Origin: Phytophthora colocasiae
Taxonomy: Eukaryota; Oomycota; Peronosporomycetes; Peronosporales; Peronosporaceae
NCBI GenBank assembly: GCA_018806915.1
Contig: JAGKQI010000047.1
Coordinates: 434,001 to 498,000, forward strand
Direction of reading: 5' to 3'
Length of the DNA stretch: 64,000 nt
Below the pieces are notes generated by a model. The model was not told where the DNA came from. It made no database searches and saw nothing but the letters and a program-made list of their open reading frames with translations. Both the position numbers and the translations under genes were made by a program. This document shows, one piece after another, positions 45,693 through 56,739 of the stretch (position 1 is the first letter of the stretch; each line of letters starts with the position of its first letter).

Positions 45693-46677
45693 CCCTTCAA
45701 CCCCCGACAAAAAATCGAGGGGTATATTTTGACCATTATGTTGGAGCCACCAACATAATTAGTCTTGATGTTTGTATATGTCTACTCTAAGTACGAATTT
45801 GTTGGCGGGAGGGATAGGTAAACCCCAGTCTCTGTTCTCGTGTAAAGTCGGGCGACCTCTAACATATTGCGCTATATGTAGGCAAAAACGCCAAATACGA
45901 TCCAGTATGATGGAGGATCCAACCTTCAGAAATGCACTTTTTATTAAATATCAAGTTTTTGCACGAACTCAAGTTCAGAAAATGCATGCCTCAGTCGTAC
46001 AAAGAGTGTGTATAAGGAACGCATCACTTGCTTACTCACCTCACGCATGTACCTTTGTACTACTATTTACGTATTATTATAGAAATATGGCTGGAGCTAG
46101 ACATGCTTGGATTAACGCGCACAATCAAGCTGAAGACGACGTATATGAGAGTCATGCAAAGGTCACTAGGTACAGTAAAATATAATGCACTTGAAATAAT
46201 TTCCTCAAAAGTAGCAGCACTAGTAGGGTTATTCCCATCAATCTAAATCATGATATGTGCAGAATGGGCCCTGCTTGTGAGAACAATCAAGGCCAGTGAT
46301 GCGCTTAGAGGGCGCACAATCTAATGGGAAATGTATTGACAGGAATTATGTTCATTGTTAACGAATTAGAAAGGACTTTGCAAGTAATGGTGCACATAGC
46401 AAGGAAACAGCACCGTATTTCGTTACAGATCAGATGATGTTCTGCCTTTGTCCGTTTGTGTAGATTTTCTCCTTTCGATTCGACCTACCCCTGTGCATCG
46501 TCACTTCTCTCTCACAGTTTTTCCATTTGGTTTTAGTATTGAGCTACTTTCAATACAAATATATAGACTAAATTCGAATATGTTGGAGCCTCCAACATGC
46601 GTATAGATGCTGTGGTTAGGTTTTCAAGAGCTATACACCCATTATGTTGGTGGCTCCAACATATGGGGGTTGAAGGG
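45693..46677 (+). mobile_element. piggyBac-type MITE, 985 bp (copy 1)
   Basis: CCCTTCAACCCCC at the left end and its complement at the right end are flanked by TTAA (45689-45692, 46678-46681), the piggyBac target. Just inside each end is a palindrome TATGTTGG...CCAACATA (~45739 and ~46642), and a third similar one is near 46578. There is no transposase; ORFs inside (for example 45772-46185) are not recognisable. Its ends share only CCCTT with the complete piggyBac at 50133. Confidence 0.8.
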
Positions 46678-47247
46678 TTAAAATAACAGAATTTTACATA
46701 TATTTTTTTTGTTTAGATAAGAGTGTAGATCGGTAGACTAGTACACATCTGAGTGGATATCCACTCGGATAAGATAATTTCGCATTGATAAAGACTATCA
46801 GAAGATATAGGTTTTAGGAAGGGGCAAATTCGGCTTAATCATAAGTCTCATACCTTCGAATAGTGATGTGAAGAAGCAAGTGTGTAACCTCACGTATTGT
46901 AGAAAACACAGTGACAAAACAAATGGGTTGGATATGTTCTAATAAATTTAAGACAATAGTTTAGTCGGTTCAAGAGAGCTCTCCGACGCTTTTCTATTGA
47001 AGTGGTAGGCGAGATACAGATTTAGGAGAAGGGTTATGCTCTATTTATGCTGGCTTTATGGATACATTTCGCACCAGTACCCAACACCTGCGCGCAGCCT
47101 GCAAAATCATGGTTTCACTATCGAATCTCCCGCGAAGTGCTCAGATCTCCCGGTGCGACAACCTCCAAGCGCACGTGCGACGACGTCGATGTACACATTC
47201 GTAATTTGATCCAATTTGATAGAGCCTAAATTTATTTTGATTTTAGT

Positions 47248-48417
47248 ATGGATATATCAGAGCTTCTAGCGGACTCGCCGGAATACGTCTGTGAGACGTG
47301 TCTCCACGACTTCGCTCGATCCGATCACCTTCGTCTGCATCAGCGACGATCCTGTCGAGGCGTTCCATCTCAGCCATGTCAGCTGTGTGAGATATGCTGG
47401 CAGTGGGTGAGTGGAAATCGCCACCATCTCGTGCGCCACCAGCGAGGCTCACGGTGTCGTCCACTGGATGACCGTATTGCGCACCGCAATCAGGTTGCTG
47501 ATGCTAGGCGCCAGAGGGATGCGGCGTGGCACCGTCAGAGGCGTTAACAACGCCGCGATCAAGCGACTGATGATGCTCCGGATGACGCGACGGAAGAATC
47601 GCCGAACGCTCCTGCCCCGTCCCTTGCAGCCACCAGCAGGGATCCCGAAGAGTCATCTGGTTTGGCAGAACCGCTGCGTAATCAGTTGGATGACCTACTT
47701 TACGACGCGGATGCGCAAGAAGGCGATACTGACGACACGTCAACTGCTGTACGACGTGAAGATGTTCAAGGCCAAGGCGACAACCAAGAGAAAGATGGGC
47801 AAGACAGAGTTGAAGATGCTGCAGAAAATGTGCAATGGAGAGACGGTGTGGTAGACTGCAACATCTGTCTCTCCTCTCTCGACGGCAAGATTTGGGTGTG
47901 TGAGCGTGAGACATGCCGCCAACCGTACCACCGGGAGTGTGAAGGGACAAATCGCGATTGACGCACGGTGCAGCAACTGCCGAGATCCAATTCAACTTGA
48001 CGTAGAAGATGACGAGGTTTTGGTTGTCAGGCATGTAGATGCGCCACCGACGTGCATGGTCGGTAAGCGCGTCGTCCCTGGAACGAAGCTCGAGGGCCCG
48101 CAGTGCAGCCGCATCTTCGACTACGACTGTTTGGCGCAGTATAACGCACAATACTTGGGTAATCTCAGGAGCAGGGATTTTAAGTGCCCCGTGTGCCAGC
48201 ATCCCTTTCCCATCCCTTCTGAATTCGTTTCCGACGAATCTGATGCTGAGGGCGCTCAGGCTGACAACGCATTCGAACGGAAGACCAGGAATCATCGCAG
48301 GAAGGAATGACGGGTATAGTGGCCAATGACGAAAACAGCGCCGACGAGTACCACCAGAGCGACTTCGATAGCTCCTCGGACTCGGACGAGGCCTACAATC
48401 CCGGCGACGAAGCCTAG
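47248..48417 (+). pseudogene. Zinc-finger protein gene, broken (copy 1)
   Basis: ATG 47248 follows a splice-acceptor-like TTTTGATTTTAG. The protein has a C2H2 finger (YVCETCLHDFARSDHLRLHQ) and a second Cys/His cluster (CQLCEICWQWVSGNRHHLVR). TAA at 47545-47547 interrupts a frame that otherwise continues through an acidic linker to a RING/PHD-like motif (CNICLSSLDGKIWVC, then CRQPYHREC), ending at TGA 47959-47961. A second frame carries more Cys pairs (ARCSNCRD, FKCPVCQHPFPIP) to 48307, and a third holds an acidic tail ending at TAG 48415-48417. In this copy a Cys of the last cluster is Gly (CMVGKR). The stop and the first frameshift are shared with copy 2. Confidence 0.7.
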
Positions 48418-49062
48418 GGAGTTGTCAGTAAGAAAGGAGGGTCCCATAGACATAAAATACTTTTCAGAAAAGTATTTTTATTGATGGTGGTGTGTTTGCA
48501 ATCATACAATCCAGGACGATAGCACAATCAGGGACGACTGTATGATGAAGGACGACTAAAGTACAATGAAGGAAGACAGTACAATGAAGGATGAAGCACA
48601 ATGGAGGACGACTATTGTACGATTGTCGTGGCATGACGACTTCTTGGGAGCGAGGGGGCACTTCAGAGAAAGAGACGAGCTGGAGACTTGAGAAGTAGAA
48701 GCAAAGAAGCAAAGTGGTATTCAGAAACTTAAGAGTGAGAGCACGACCTGCCAGCCGCTCATGTAGTAAGTGTCTAGAAACTAACGTAATTAACCTTTTT
48801 TACAGTACAGTCACTTAAGAGAGAAGTGACATGTGAGCTGTTACTTCACACACCCCTACAGAGGAATTGTCATTTGTCCGTGAGGGACGGGATGTATATA
48901 GGGTGTTTACCGTGTAATTGTCACAACATACATGTATAGTTCAAAAATTAAGGTTGCTGCTCAGATCTTTGTACCTTTTGGTAAAGGTTTGACGACTTGA
49001 TTTTGGCTTATTATTATTTTTCAGTAGTGCTTTAGAGTATTGCAACATTTGGCTTGAATGTC
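48418..49062. other. Noncoding stretch
   Basis: No gene is supported. Region 48500-48640 has short imperfect repeats built on ACAATGAAGGA and GGACGACT on the plus strand. TTAA-rich and AT-rich sequence precedes the next gene start. Confidence 0.5.
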
Positions 49063-50128
49063 ATGTCTGAGCCAGTGTTAGTAGAGAAAAGTGTGGCGTC
49101 CCCGCGGGGGCGTGAGGTGTCCAAAACTCCAGCCAAGGAGGCTCACATGGTGGTGGCTTCTGCAGCCCCAACACCCAGATCTCTAGGCAAGAAGAAGCGC
49201 GTAATTGCTTTGAAGAAGACCATGAAGAAAGCGCGTGTGGTGCCGGCAGCGGCTCAGGCCGATACGGCTACTGACATTGCGCTGTCGTCGGCAGAAAGCG
49301 AGAGTAGTGATTCCTCGTGCAGTGACGACTACGTGGATGATAGCTTTATAGAGATGACCTTCCCAGCGACGGTGACTCAGGCAAAGAGCTCGACCCATAC
49401 ACTAGCGATGATGAAGACGTCTCAGGGCCGCATTGGGATACAGACCGGATCGCAAGTGGCCAGTCTGGCAGATCGATGATGTGCGGCTCAATATCGGTTC
49501 CGAGGCTTACGAAGTCAGCGTGCTGTGGGACTGGCGTCCGGCTGAGAACGCGAAGCGCTATAGGACCTGGGAGCCAATCGATCGAATGTCTGAGACTCCT
49601 GCCGATGAAATTCAGCTTGTCTTTGTTTGAAGGCTAGCAGCTTCACCCACTTCTATCAATTCGGCAAGCAAGATGACTACGGCAAACGCATTATCGTGGC
49701 CAGTGACGATTACAGCTGCATTTTCAATGGACTGAACTTGGCAGCTCGTTTGATCGGAAGACCGAACTTAATTCCTAAGGACGTGGTGGCTAAGTTTCTC
49801 GCTGATGAGTTAAAGGAGGGTCGTGATTTACGCAAAGGCTGCACATGGAAGACGTTTGCCAAGTTGCTACCAAGATTGCGAAAGGCCAAGTGTGACATTG
49901 TGGTCAACCAACTCCAACAGAACAAGGTGCAGGGTGGTCGTCGTGGAGCTCGAGTTCTCCTAGACCTCCCTTTAGATGATGGATTTTACCTCGTTGGTGC
50001 CTACAACCGCGACTTCTACGAACACTGTGTCGTGCTTCGTGTGGAGAATAACGGCAGGGACCGCATGGTGTTCGACGAAGACAGTGACGGAAATATTTTG
50101 GAAATGCCTGTGGCCAAGCAGAAGTGGA
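49063..50128 (+). pseudogene. Chromodomain-like plus papain-like cysteine peptidase gene, split by piggyBac
   Basis: From ATG 49063 the N-terminus is basic and Ser/Ala-rich, then acidic. Three frame changes (about 49350, 49440 and 49628) are needed to read it. The middle part (WPVWQIDDVRLNIGSEAYEV, VLWDW, YRTWEPIDRM) resembles a chromodomain. The last part has DYSCIFNGLNLAARLIG (putative Cys), FYEHCVVLRVEN (putative His) and MVFDED (putative Asp), a Cys-His-Asp order like Josephin or papain-fold peptidases and similar in layout to the array peptidase at 18229. The frame is cut at TTAA 50129-50132 by the piggyBac element and its end lies at 53675-53723. No family is proven. Confidence 0.55.
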
Positions 50129-50132
50129 TTAA

Positions 50133-53100
50133 CCCTTTTACTCCGGCCAATCTTCCGGATTTTCCGGTATACTTAATATATGAATTAACGTATGCCGCAA
50201 TATCAGTACTATATATCATGCATCAAGCCCTTTCGCGTGCCACGTAGCGCCATCAAGCAATTTCATTGGGTTTCAGGGTGGGATCTGCTGTGCAAAATTG
50301 GTTCAAGAAACTGTTCATTGCAATCTCCTGGCAAAACCGTTACGATGTGCAACTACTAGAGGTGTGTGTACACGCCAACAACGACTATCATTCTGTCATT
50401 ACCAAAATTCTTCCTCACTATCTACGTCTTCTACGCGGCGCTTGTTGATAAAGCGGATCTTGTCCTGATACTCCGGCGGGATAGCAGTCCCGTTCTTCCA
50501 GGTCTGGTGCCAAACTTGCGAGCATGTCAGGTCGCTGCCGTGCTCTAGGCGGCGAGCCTTGTTGCAAAGTGCCACGCGGCCTTTTTTAGCGATGGAGCAC
50601 GCCTTGCAGAAGAATCCGCTCTCAAAGCTTCGAGTTCCAGGCCCCGCAAATGCCGAGCACACCTTACACAGCCACTGCCGCGTCTTGGTCTTGCTGTCGT
50701 TCTTCTCCTTAGTTTTCTGCAAGATGTGCGGGATTTGAGGTGCTGGCGCCGTCAGCAGCTCTTGGCCGTCTTGTCCTGCGGCGAAGTCGGCTTTCGTTTG
50801 AGATAGCAGGTCCACATGCAGGCGCCGCATGAACTCAGCGTGGGTCGGAACAGGCTTGTCTTGCCTCTTCATAGCAATCTTGTAGATGATAAATGCGTTG
50901 ACTAATGCGATATCCACGAGCCCCAAAAATGTTCTGTAGTATTTGCGCATGCGCACTGAGCGCTGTATAGAGTAGCGCTGCAGCCGCAGCTGATCGTGGA
51001 CATCCACGCCACCCATTGCCTCGTGGTAGTTCACGACCAGCCGAGGACACGGTGTCATTGTTACGGAACCATCGGGCTCCCAACGAGGGACTACAGCTGG
51101 CTGTGTGGAGCATCCAGTAGCAAGAAACCGGACGCATCCATCCAGGCCAGCGCCACAAACTCAGGTCGGTTGCGCCATTGCGCAATTCGAAACATTCCGC
51201 GCGGCATGCGCTGTGGTCGTTTCTTCTGCGTGAAATCGATCTGCTTGCACCATCCCAGGCGGTCCTGGCGCATGGTGCCGACATGGTAGTGGCCCATGGA
51301 GAGCAGCTTGTCAGATAGGGATATCGACGTGTAGTAGTTGTCCGTACACACCAAGCGCTGAGCAGGCTGGTCCCTCAAAACATTCACGAGGTTCTTCACA
51401 ACAGCTCGCTGAGCAACGTCTTTCTCCTCCTTGTTGGCCTTCCCGCAGTAGATATCAAGCCTATAGCGCAACATCCGGAATAACGTCAGTATATATTGGG
51501 GTACAACCTGTCAAATCCAGAACATATCACGGATAGTACGTTGTTGCCAATTACCTTGAACAGTACGCTGTCTCGGCACAGCAGGTCATGTAGAACTTAG
51601 TGCCCCACTTGTTGGGCTTGGCAGACATGTACTGCCTCATGGGGTTGCGTCGATGTCTCATTGGTACCATGCCTTCGTCAAACGATATCCGTGCACCCAA
51701 CCGATAGCCCCGAAAGAAAGTCTTCTGCAACGTCTGCAGCACGGGTCGGATCTTGAAAGCCCTGTCGCCGCTCTCTGCTTGCTGGGAGTTGTCGTTGAAG
51801 TGCATGTACCGCGTGATGTCTTGGAAACGATCGCGACTTAGAAACTGCCCGAAAGTTTCACGCGACAGTGCTCCTTCGACCTTGGTGATCCAATGCCGAC
51901 TCAAGCTTTCCTTTCGTGGCTCCAACGATCGTGCGACAAGCAAACCGATGAATCTAACGAGTTCGTGCGGCAAGACAGGATGTTTACGGCGAAGTTTGGA
52001 CTTGTACTCTTCTACCGACAACACCACTGTGGACGGCACCGTCCTTCGACGCTCCAGTGCACGTGTACGCATTGCCACTGCAACTTCGTCTACACACGAG
52101 GCGGTAGCTGTTTGTCTCTTCAGCAATCCGTCGCCAAAGCTCCTTCGGCAGAAAAAAGTAGAATATTGCCAAGGGGCTGCCAGCAAAAGCTAATGCAGCT
52201 CTCGTCGGACCGTACGGCCCATCATAGAGAGGCGCAGCATCAACTTGCAAGTCGCTCGCGTGATTCTCGTCGTATACATCCCACTCTTCCAACTGCAGTC
52301 TGTCAAGCTCTGGCTTCCGCAAGTCGAACACGACAGGATCATCCTCCTCCTCGTATGGCAAATACGCCGTCAGCTCTTCGTCGCTTGCATCGTCGTTGTC
52401 CTTGTCAATCAGTATGGTATCTTCATCACCCTCAGCCTCCGAGTCGAGTTCAAGTAACCAGTCAGCTTCACCACGGTTCAAGTCGTCACTATCCAAGGGC
52501 TCAAACAAGCGGTCCCGCCGCAATGCCGTCAAAAAATTATCCGAATCAAAGTCATCAAGCGAAACAAAGCGAGAGTCACGTGCAGGACGGGTCGCATCTT
52601 GTTGACTTTCAACCGGCACAGCATCTTCGTCACTCTCCAGAACATCATCCAGTACATCCGGAACAGTGTGATGGTCACTATCCGTAACAATTTCGAGAGC
52701 ATCCGGAACAAGCACTTCAGGAATATCTGGTACACGTTGGGACTCCTCCGTGACGGCTTCATCTGTACAATCCGTAATAGCATCATGGTAGCGTATCATA
52801 CAACCGAATCCAACCAAAAAACATACCAGTGCGATGGCGCTTCTCCCGTGTAGACTTAGATGCGGCCTTCCGTTTTCCAGCCGCCGGTGTTCTGCTACTC
52901 TTGTCGTGCGATGAGCTCACCTTGGTAGCCTTGGCGGCGGTCCTAGGAGTTCTTGCTGCAGTTTTCGCAGCCGCTTGGAAGACAGGAGACGCCGTTAGCG
53001 ATGGCTGAACTGCTGCGGAGGGTGTCGTTGGGGCTTCAACCACGTCGGGAGCCGTCGCACTTGGTGTCGTGGAGACTGGAGGGATCGTGTGCTGGCGTCG

Positions 53101-53670
53101 GCGAGCGCAGAGGGACTCCTGGAGGCTGCGCGAGGAATTCGGAGAACCAACCCTGCTGCATGCAATGCTTGACTAAGCTTCTCTCCCCTACAAACCCGTG
53201 TTAGTAAAACCAAAATTCGAAAAGAGTACAACGCAACCTTACCAACGAAACAGTCAACACCTTCGGTTCCCTTCACGTTTCCGTCCGGTGGTACGTAGCG
53301 CTGGTCATTGCTAAGGCCTACAGACTTACGGAAGGTCCAGCCACGCTTGGTCAGCTGGTACCAAATCAACTGGAACGTCTTGGGGTCAATAAATGGCTCA
53401 GCCATCCGGAGTGAATGTCTCTCCTTGCGCGCGAATCTTGAAATGAAAGGCTGGCAGCTCCCTCAGATTCTTATACTTTCAACCCTAGCCCTTTCCTAAA
53501 ATCCCCATGTCTCAACGAACAGCGACGCTGCATTGGACCTGGTAAAATTTATCCTATACAAATTTCTATATGCGAAATTTGAGCTGTCCCGAATCTGTTG
53601 CGGAGAACCCTGAATATTTTCAATCCTGAAACTAAATTCCGGAGAATCCGTAATGGCCGGAGTAGAAGGG
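50133..53670 (-). mobile_element. piggyBac transposon, 3538 bp
   Basis: The ends are CCCTTTTACTCCGGCCA (50133) and, reversed, CCCTTCTACTCCGGCCA (53670), one mismatch in 17, flanked by TTAA on both sides (50129-50132, 53671-53674). It encodes a spliced piggyBac transposase on the minus strand. Removing the element with one TTAA restores an in-frame coding join in the interrupted gene. Confidence 0.95.
50399..53405 (-). pseudogene. piggyBac transposase, four exons, frameshifted
   Basis: Exon 1 starts at ATG 53405 (MAEPFIDPKTFQLIWYQLTK). Three introns are visible on minus: 53242-53188 (GTAAGG, ACTAAC branch-like site, TGTAG), 52826-52763 (GTATGT to ACAG) and 51554-51461 (GTAATT to ATAG). Exon 3 has an acidic region and then the transposase core (HELVRFIGLLVARS, FQDITRYMHFND). 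The catalytic Asp residues of the family are present in SFDEGMVP, CTDNYYTS and GGVDVHDQ. A Cys-rich C-terminal domain (CKVCSAFAG...FFCKACS) closes the protein at TAA 50401-50399. Single-base shifts near 53080, 52130 and 51090 break the frame. Confidence 0.9.
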
Positions 53671-53674
53671 TTAA

Positions 53675-53723
53675 CTTCTACTCATTTGTGCGACCGTTCC
53701 GCGTGTTCAAGCCTCGTGAATAG
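53675..53723 (+). pseudogene. 3' end of the gene interrupted by piggyBac
   Basis: Joined to 50132 across the TTAA, the frame continues for 17 residues (FYSFVRPFRVFKPRE in its middle and end) to TAG 53721-53723. The in-frame continuity supports these bases as the original C-terminus. Confidence 0.6.
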
Positions 53724-53843
53724 GTGAGAGAACTGTCTAAGGTGGTTTTCGGTAGGTTTTACATCGAGGACAATAAATTGCATGCCTGCCATTCTATTGT
53801 TTCTCCGATACTTAGCTCTTAGTTGTAACTCTTAAGATATCTC

Positions 53844-55290
53844 TCACTTTTTGAAATGATGGTTTTGCAAGTGCTTTCGTAAAGATATCCGCACACATTT
53901 CACTTGTATTGCAGTACATAATAGTGAACTCTTTTCGAGATACTTCTCCTGGACGAAGAAGTATTTAATGTCGATGTGCTTACTGCGTCCATGCAACTCG
54001 GGGTTATTGCATATTTTAATGCAACTTTGGTTGTCTTCTAGGATTAGTGTGGGTTTCGTGCTTTCATAGCCAATTTCTCTAATCAGCAGTTTGATGTAGA
54101 TGAGCTCTTGCATACAGTAGCAAAGCGCAATGTACTCTGCCTCAGTCGTTGAGAGAACGACTGTGTGGTGTCTACGCGATACCCAACTGATGGGACTGTT
54201 GCAGAACATACTGATGTATCCACTAATCCATCTCCGAGTGTCAGTGCACTGGGCGTAGTCCGAGTCTGTAAAAGCCATGAGATATTCATCTGACTGTAGA
54301 AGCTTTAAGTTTTCGTCTCCTCCTAGAGTAGGTAGGATACTCCCCCTAAATCGATCATGTGGAACTTAGAGTGTAATGCCGATTTCACCGTAGCAATAAC
54401 TTGCTTGGATGGCGAGATGATCAACAAGTCGTCGACGTAAACCGAGATATAACAAGGTGCGTTGAAAATCAGTTTGTAAAACACGCAACGATCCTTGGCG
54501 AGGCGACTGAAACCGAGTTCTTCGAGGTAGCGAGCGAAGGTGTGATACCAGACCTTGGGAGCCTGCTTGAGGGCGTAGAGGCTCTTACCAAGTTTACAGA
54601 CAAGGTCCGGGTGGTCTTTAGATTGAAGACCTTCGGGCTGCTCCATGAAGATGTCAACGTCTAAGTCGCCGTTGAGAAATGCAGTCTTTACATCCATCTG
54701 CTCAATCTCGTAATCGAGGATAGCCGCTAGGGTAAGCAGGAGTCGTAGGACTTCCATGCGGACAACCGGGGGAAATATCGCTGTATAGTCTATCCCGTGT
54801 TTTTGCTGGAACCCTTTGATGACTAAGCATGCTTTAAAACGAACGACGCGACCATTTTCATCGCGCTTACGAACAAAGACCCATCGACACTGCAGGACCT
54901 TACGGTTGCGAGAGCGAGGGACGAGGGACCAAGTGCGGTTCTCCAGTAGCGAGTGATACTCGGACCCAGTAGCGAGTGATACTCGGACCCAGTAGCGAGT
55001 GATACTCGGAGAGAGCCGCAGCATGCCAGTCAGATGCGTGATGAGAGCTCATGGCGGCTTTTTATGGCTTGGGTTCGGGGTGGTAGCGAGCTGCTAAGAG
55101 TGTGATGACCGTGTCATGGGTAACCTGCTCCTCCTCTAGATCGATAGGCTCTTTAAGCAGTAAATCCTTTGAGTAGGTGGACGGGATCTCCACTTTCGAG
55201 CGCTTCTGTGTAGGAAGAACGGTGTCGTCGGACGCGGCCACTAAAGAGGCTTGGTTGCGTTTGAGTAGAGCACTGAGAGGTGGTAGAAGT
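53844..55290 (-). pseudogene. Copia-2 pol fragment: RT and RNase H
   Basis: On minus, 55290-55062 is linker sequence, 55024-54323 is Copia RT (WVFVRKRDENG, EQMDVKTAFLNGD, ALKQAPKVWY, VYVDDLLII) and 54278-53844 is RNase H (FTDSDYAQC, STTEAEYIAL, DNQSCIKI, RSKHIDIKY). About 100 residues between RT and RNase H are missing. The 5' side is cut at ~55291, where duplicated LTR sequence starts. No LTR of its own is visible. Confidence 0.88.
54944..55011 (-). repeat. Three-copy 23-bp tandem repeat inside Copia-2 RT
   Basis: CCAGTAGCGAGTGATACTCG repeats with period 23 at 54944, 54967 and 54990. It lies at the start of the RT region; 23 is not a multiple of three, so each extra unit shifts the frame. 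Confidence 0.88.
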
Positions 55291-55727
55291 TCTTTGGTGT
55301 GCTGTACACACCAATGGCTACATGGGCGAACCACATCATTGGGTGGTTTGTGTTCATTTGTGCATGTTATTCGTAGAAAGTAATGGATTTCTACCAATCA
55401 CAGAGCAGAGACTATGTCAACCACACGTTGGCAGACCCTTTAGAAATAAATCAAAACAGTTTAAGAAGTTCCATAATTGGTTTCGGGCCAAATTCAATAA
55501 CAGTTCTCAATTTACGGTATTTTGCAGTTTTGATTGTTTATATTTGATTTAATTATACTTATTTAAATAAGTATACTTAAATTAAGTAAAATCTAATTGC
55601 ACGCTTCCTCATACACGTAAGCGCACGTGTACGCCACCTAATAGGTCTAAGCAGACCCATTACAACACTAGAACCGCAATTTCTCGGCAACGAAAGCACT
55701 CTAAAAGCACCAATACAGTGCTTTATA

Positions 55728-56356
55728 CTCCCTCCATACTTGACTTGAATTGAGATTGCTCTGTTTCACATTACTTGACAAATTGAAATGATTGGTGGAA
55801 TACCAAATTACTACTTTTCATTGGCTTAGAACATCCAATCAATATCGCTAAAAATCGAGGTTATTTAAATTCGACGAAGGTTTTTTTACAGTTCGTCGAA
55901 TTAGCGCACTCAAACTACAGATTAGACCTGCGGAGTTGGCGCCATTTCACGATGGCGGACGGCGAACGACAACGAAACAAGGACCTCACTCCAGAAACAA
56001 AGCTTAGTATTGCCGCCTTCCTGGATAAGAGCACCGCCGTTTGTGTGGAAGGACGCGGGTTCGATTCCCGCCGTGTCCTTAACTTATTATCAAATAAAAA
56101 TTAGGTTTTAGGGAGTCGCATAACCCTAATTGTTGTCGTAATTAGTAGCTCATTGACACACTTGGTTGTTGTATTGGCATCATCCTTTTCAACTGTAAAG
56201 ACGCCGGATTAAATGAAATAACAGCGAATAGAAGTCCATTTTACGCGCTAGCTGAAGCCCGTTAGCTCCATGTGCAATTTGTTAGGGGTTACAACCCAAG
56301 GTTTTCCAATACATGTCAAGTACTGAATCTGGTCAAGTAATGTGAAACGGAGGGAG
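55728..56356 (+). mobile_element. Stowaway-like MITE, 629 bp (copy 2)
   Basis: It is the duplicate of 43228-43856, with the same TA flanks and CTCCCTCC/GGAGGGAG ends. The internal mini-ORF is at 55952-56104 with one change (Ala to Val), and the tRNA-like arm is at 56041-56080. Confidence 0.85.
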
Positions 56357-56739
56357 TAATAGAGTTGCGCAACAGCACAAACCTAAGTCTTTTCTAATGC
56401 GCCAAACATGGCGCAAGCAACTTACCCATCAAACCACATATGAAACTTAACAAATATGAAACGGTGGTATTGTAAGGTAGTTGTTGTCGCCCGATCTCTA
56501 CTGGAAGATCAGGCGCAGAGGAGAACCCTCTGTGAAGTCAACTGTGTCGTTAGGCAACCGACACATCTGATCTCCAGGTGGGTTCGGAGGCTACTGAGCC
56601 AATTGAGTTAATTAAGGTAATAGTTTAGCTAAGGTTAATCAAGTGACGATACAGTCTGTGGTCAGTTGACAAGTACGTAGCCAAGCTGTGATTGGCTAGT
56701 AGACGTTATTGCGGACACAGTGCATTGTGCCAAGTCTCA

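Larger units (their letters stand above)
42807..48262. repeat. Segmental duplication, copy 1
   Basis: It matches 55295-60765. Up to about 48040 the two copies differ only at scattered positions; after that, identity falls visibly for the last ~220 bp and then ends. The left boundary in copy 2 is inside the LTR. It contains LTR sequence, a Stowaway-like MITE, a Copia gag remnant, a piggyBac-type MITE and a broken zinc-finger gene. Confidence 0.92.

Noticed and set aside
47504..48295. 263-codon minus-strand ORF opposite the zinc-finger gene (also 60012-60767)
   Set aside because: The plus strand has clear Cys/His finger motifs; the minus ORF is Cys/His-rich only as a mirror.
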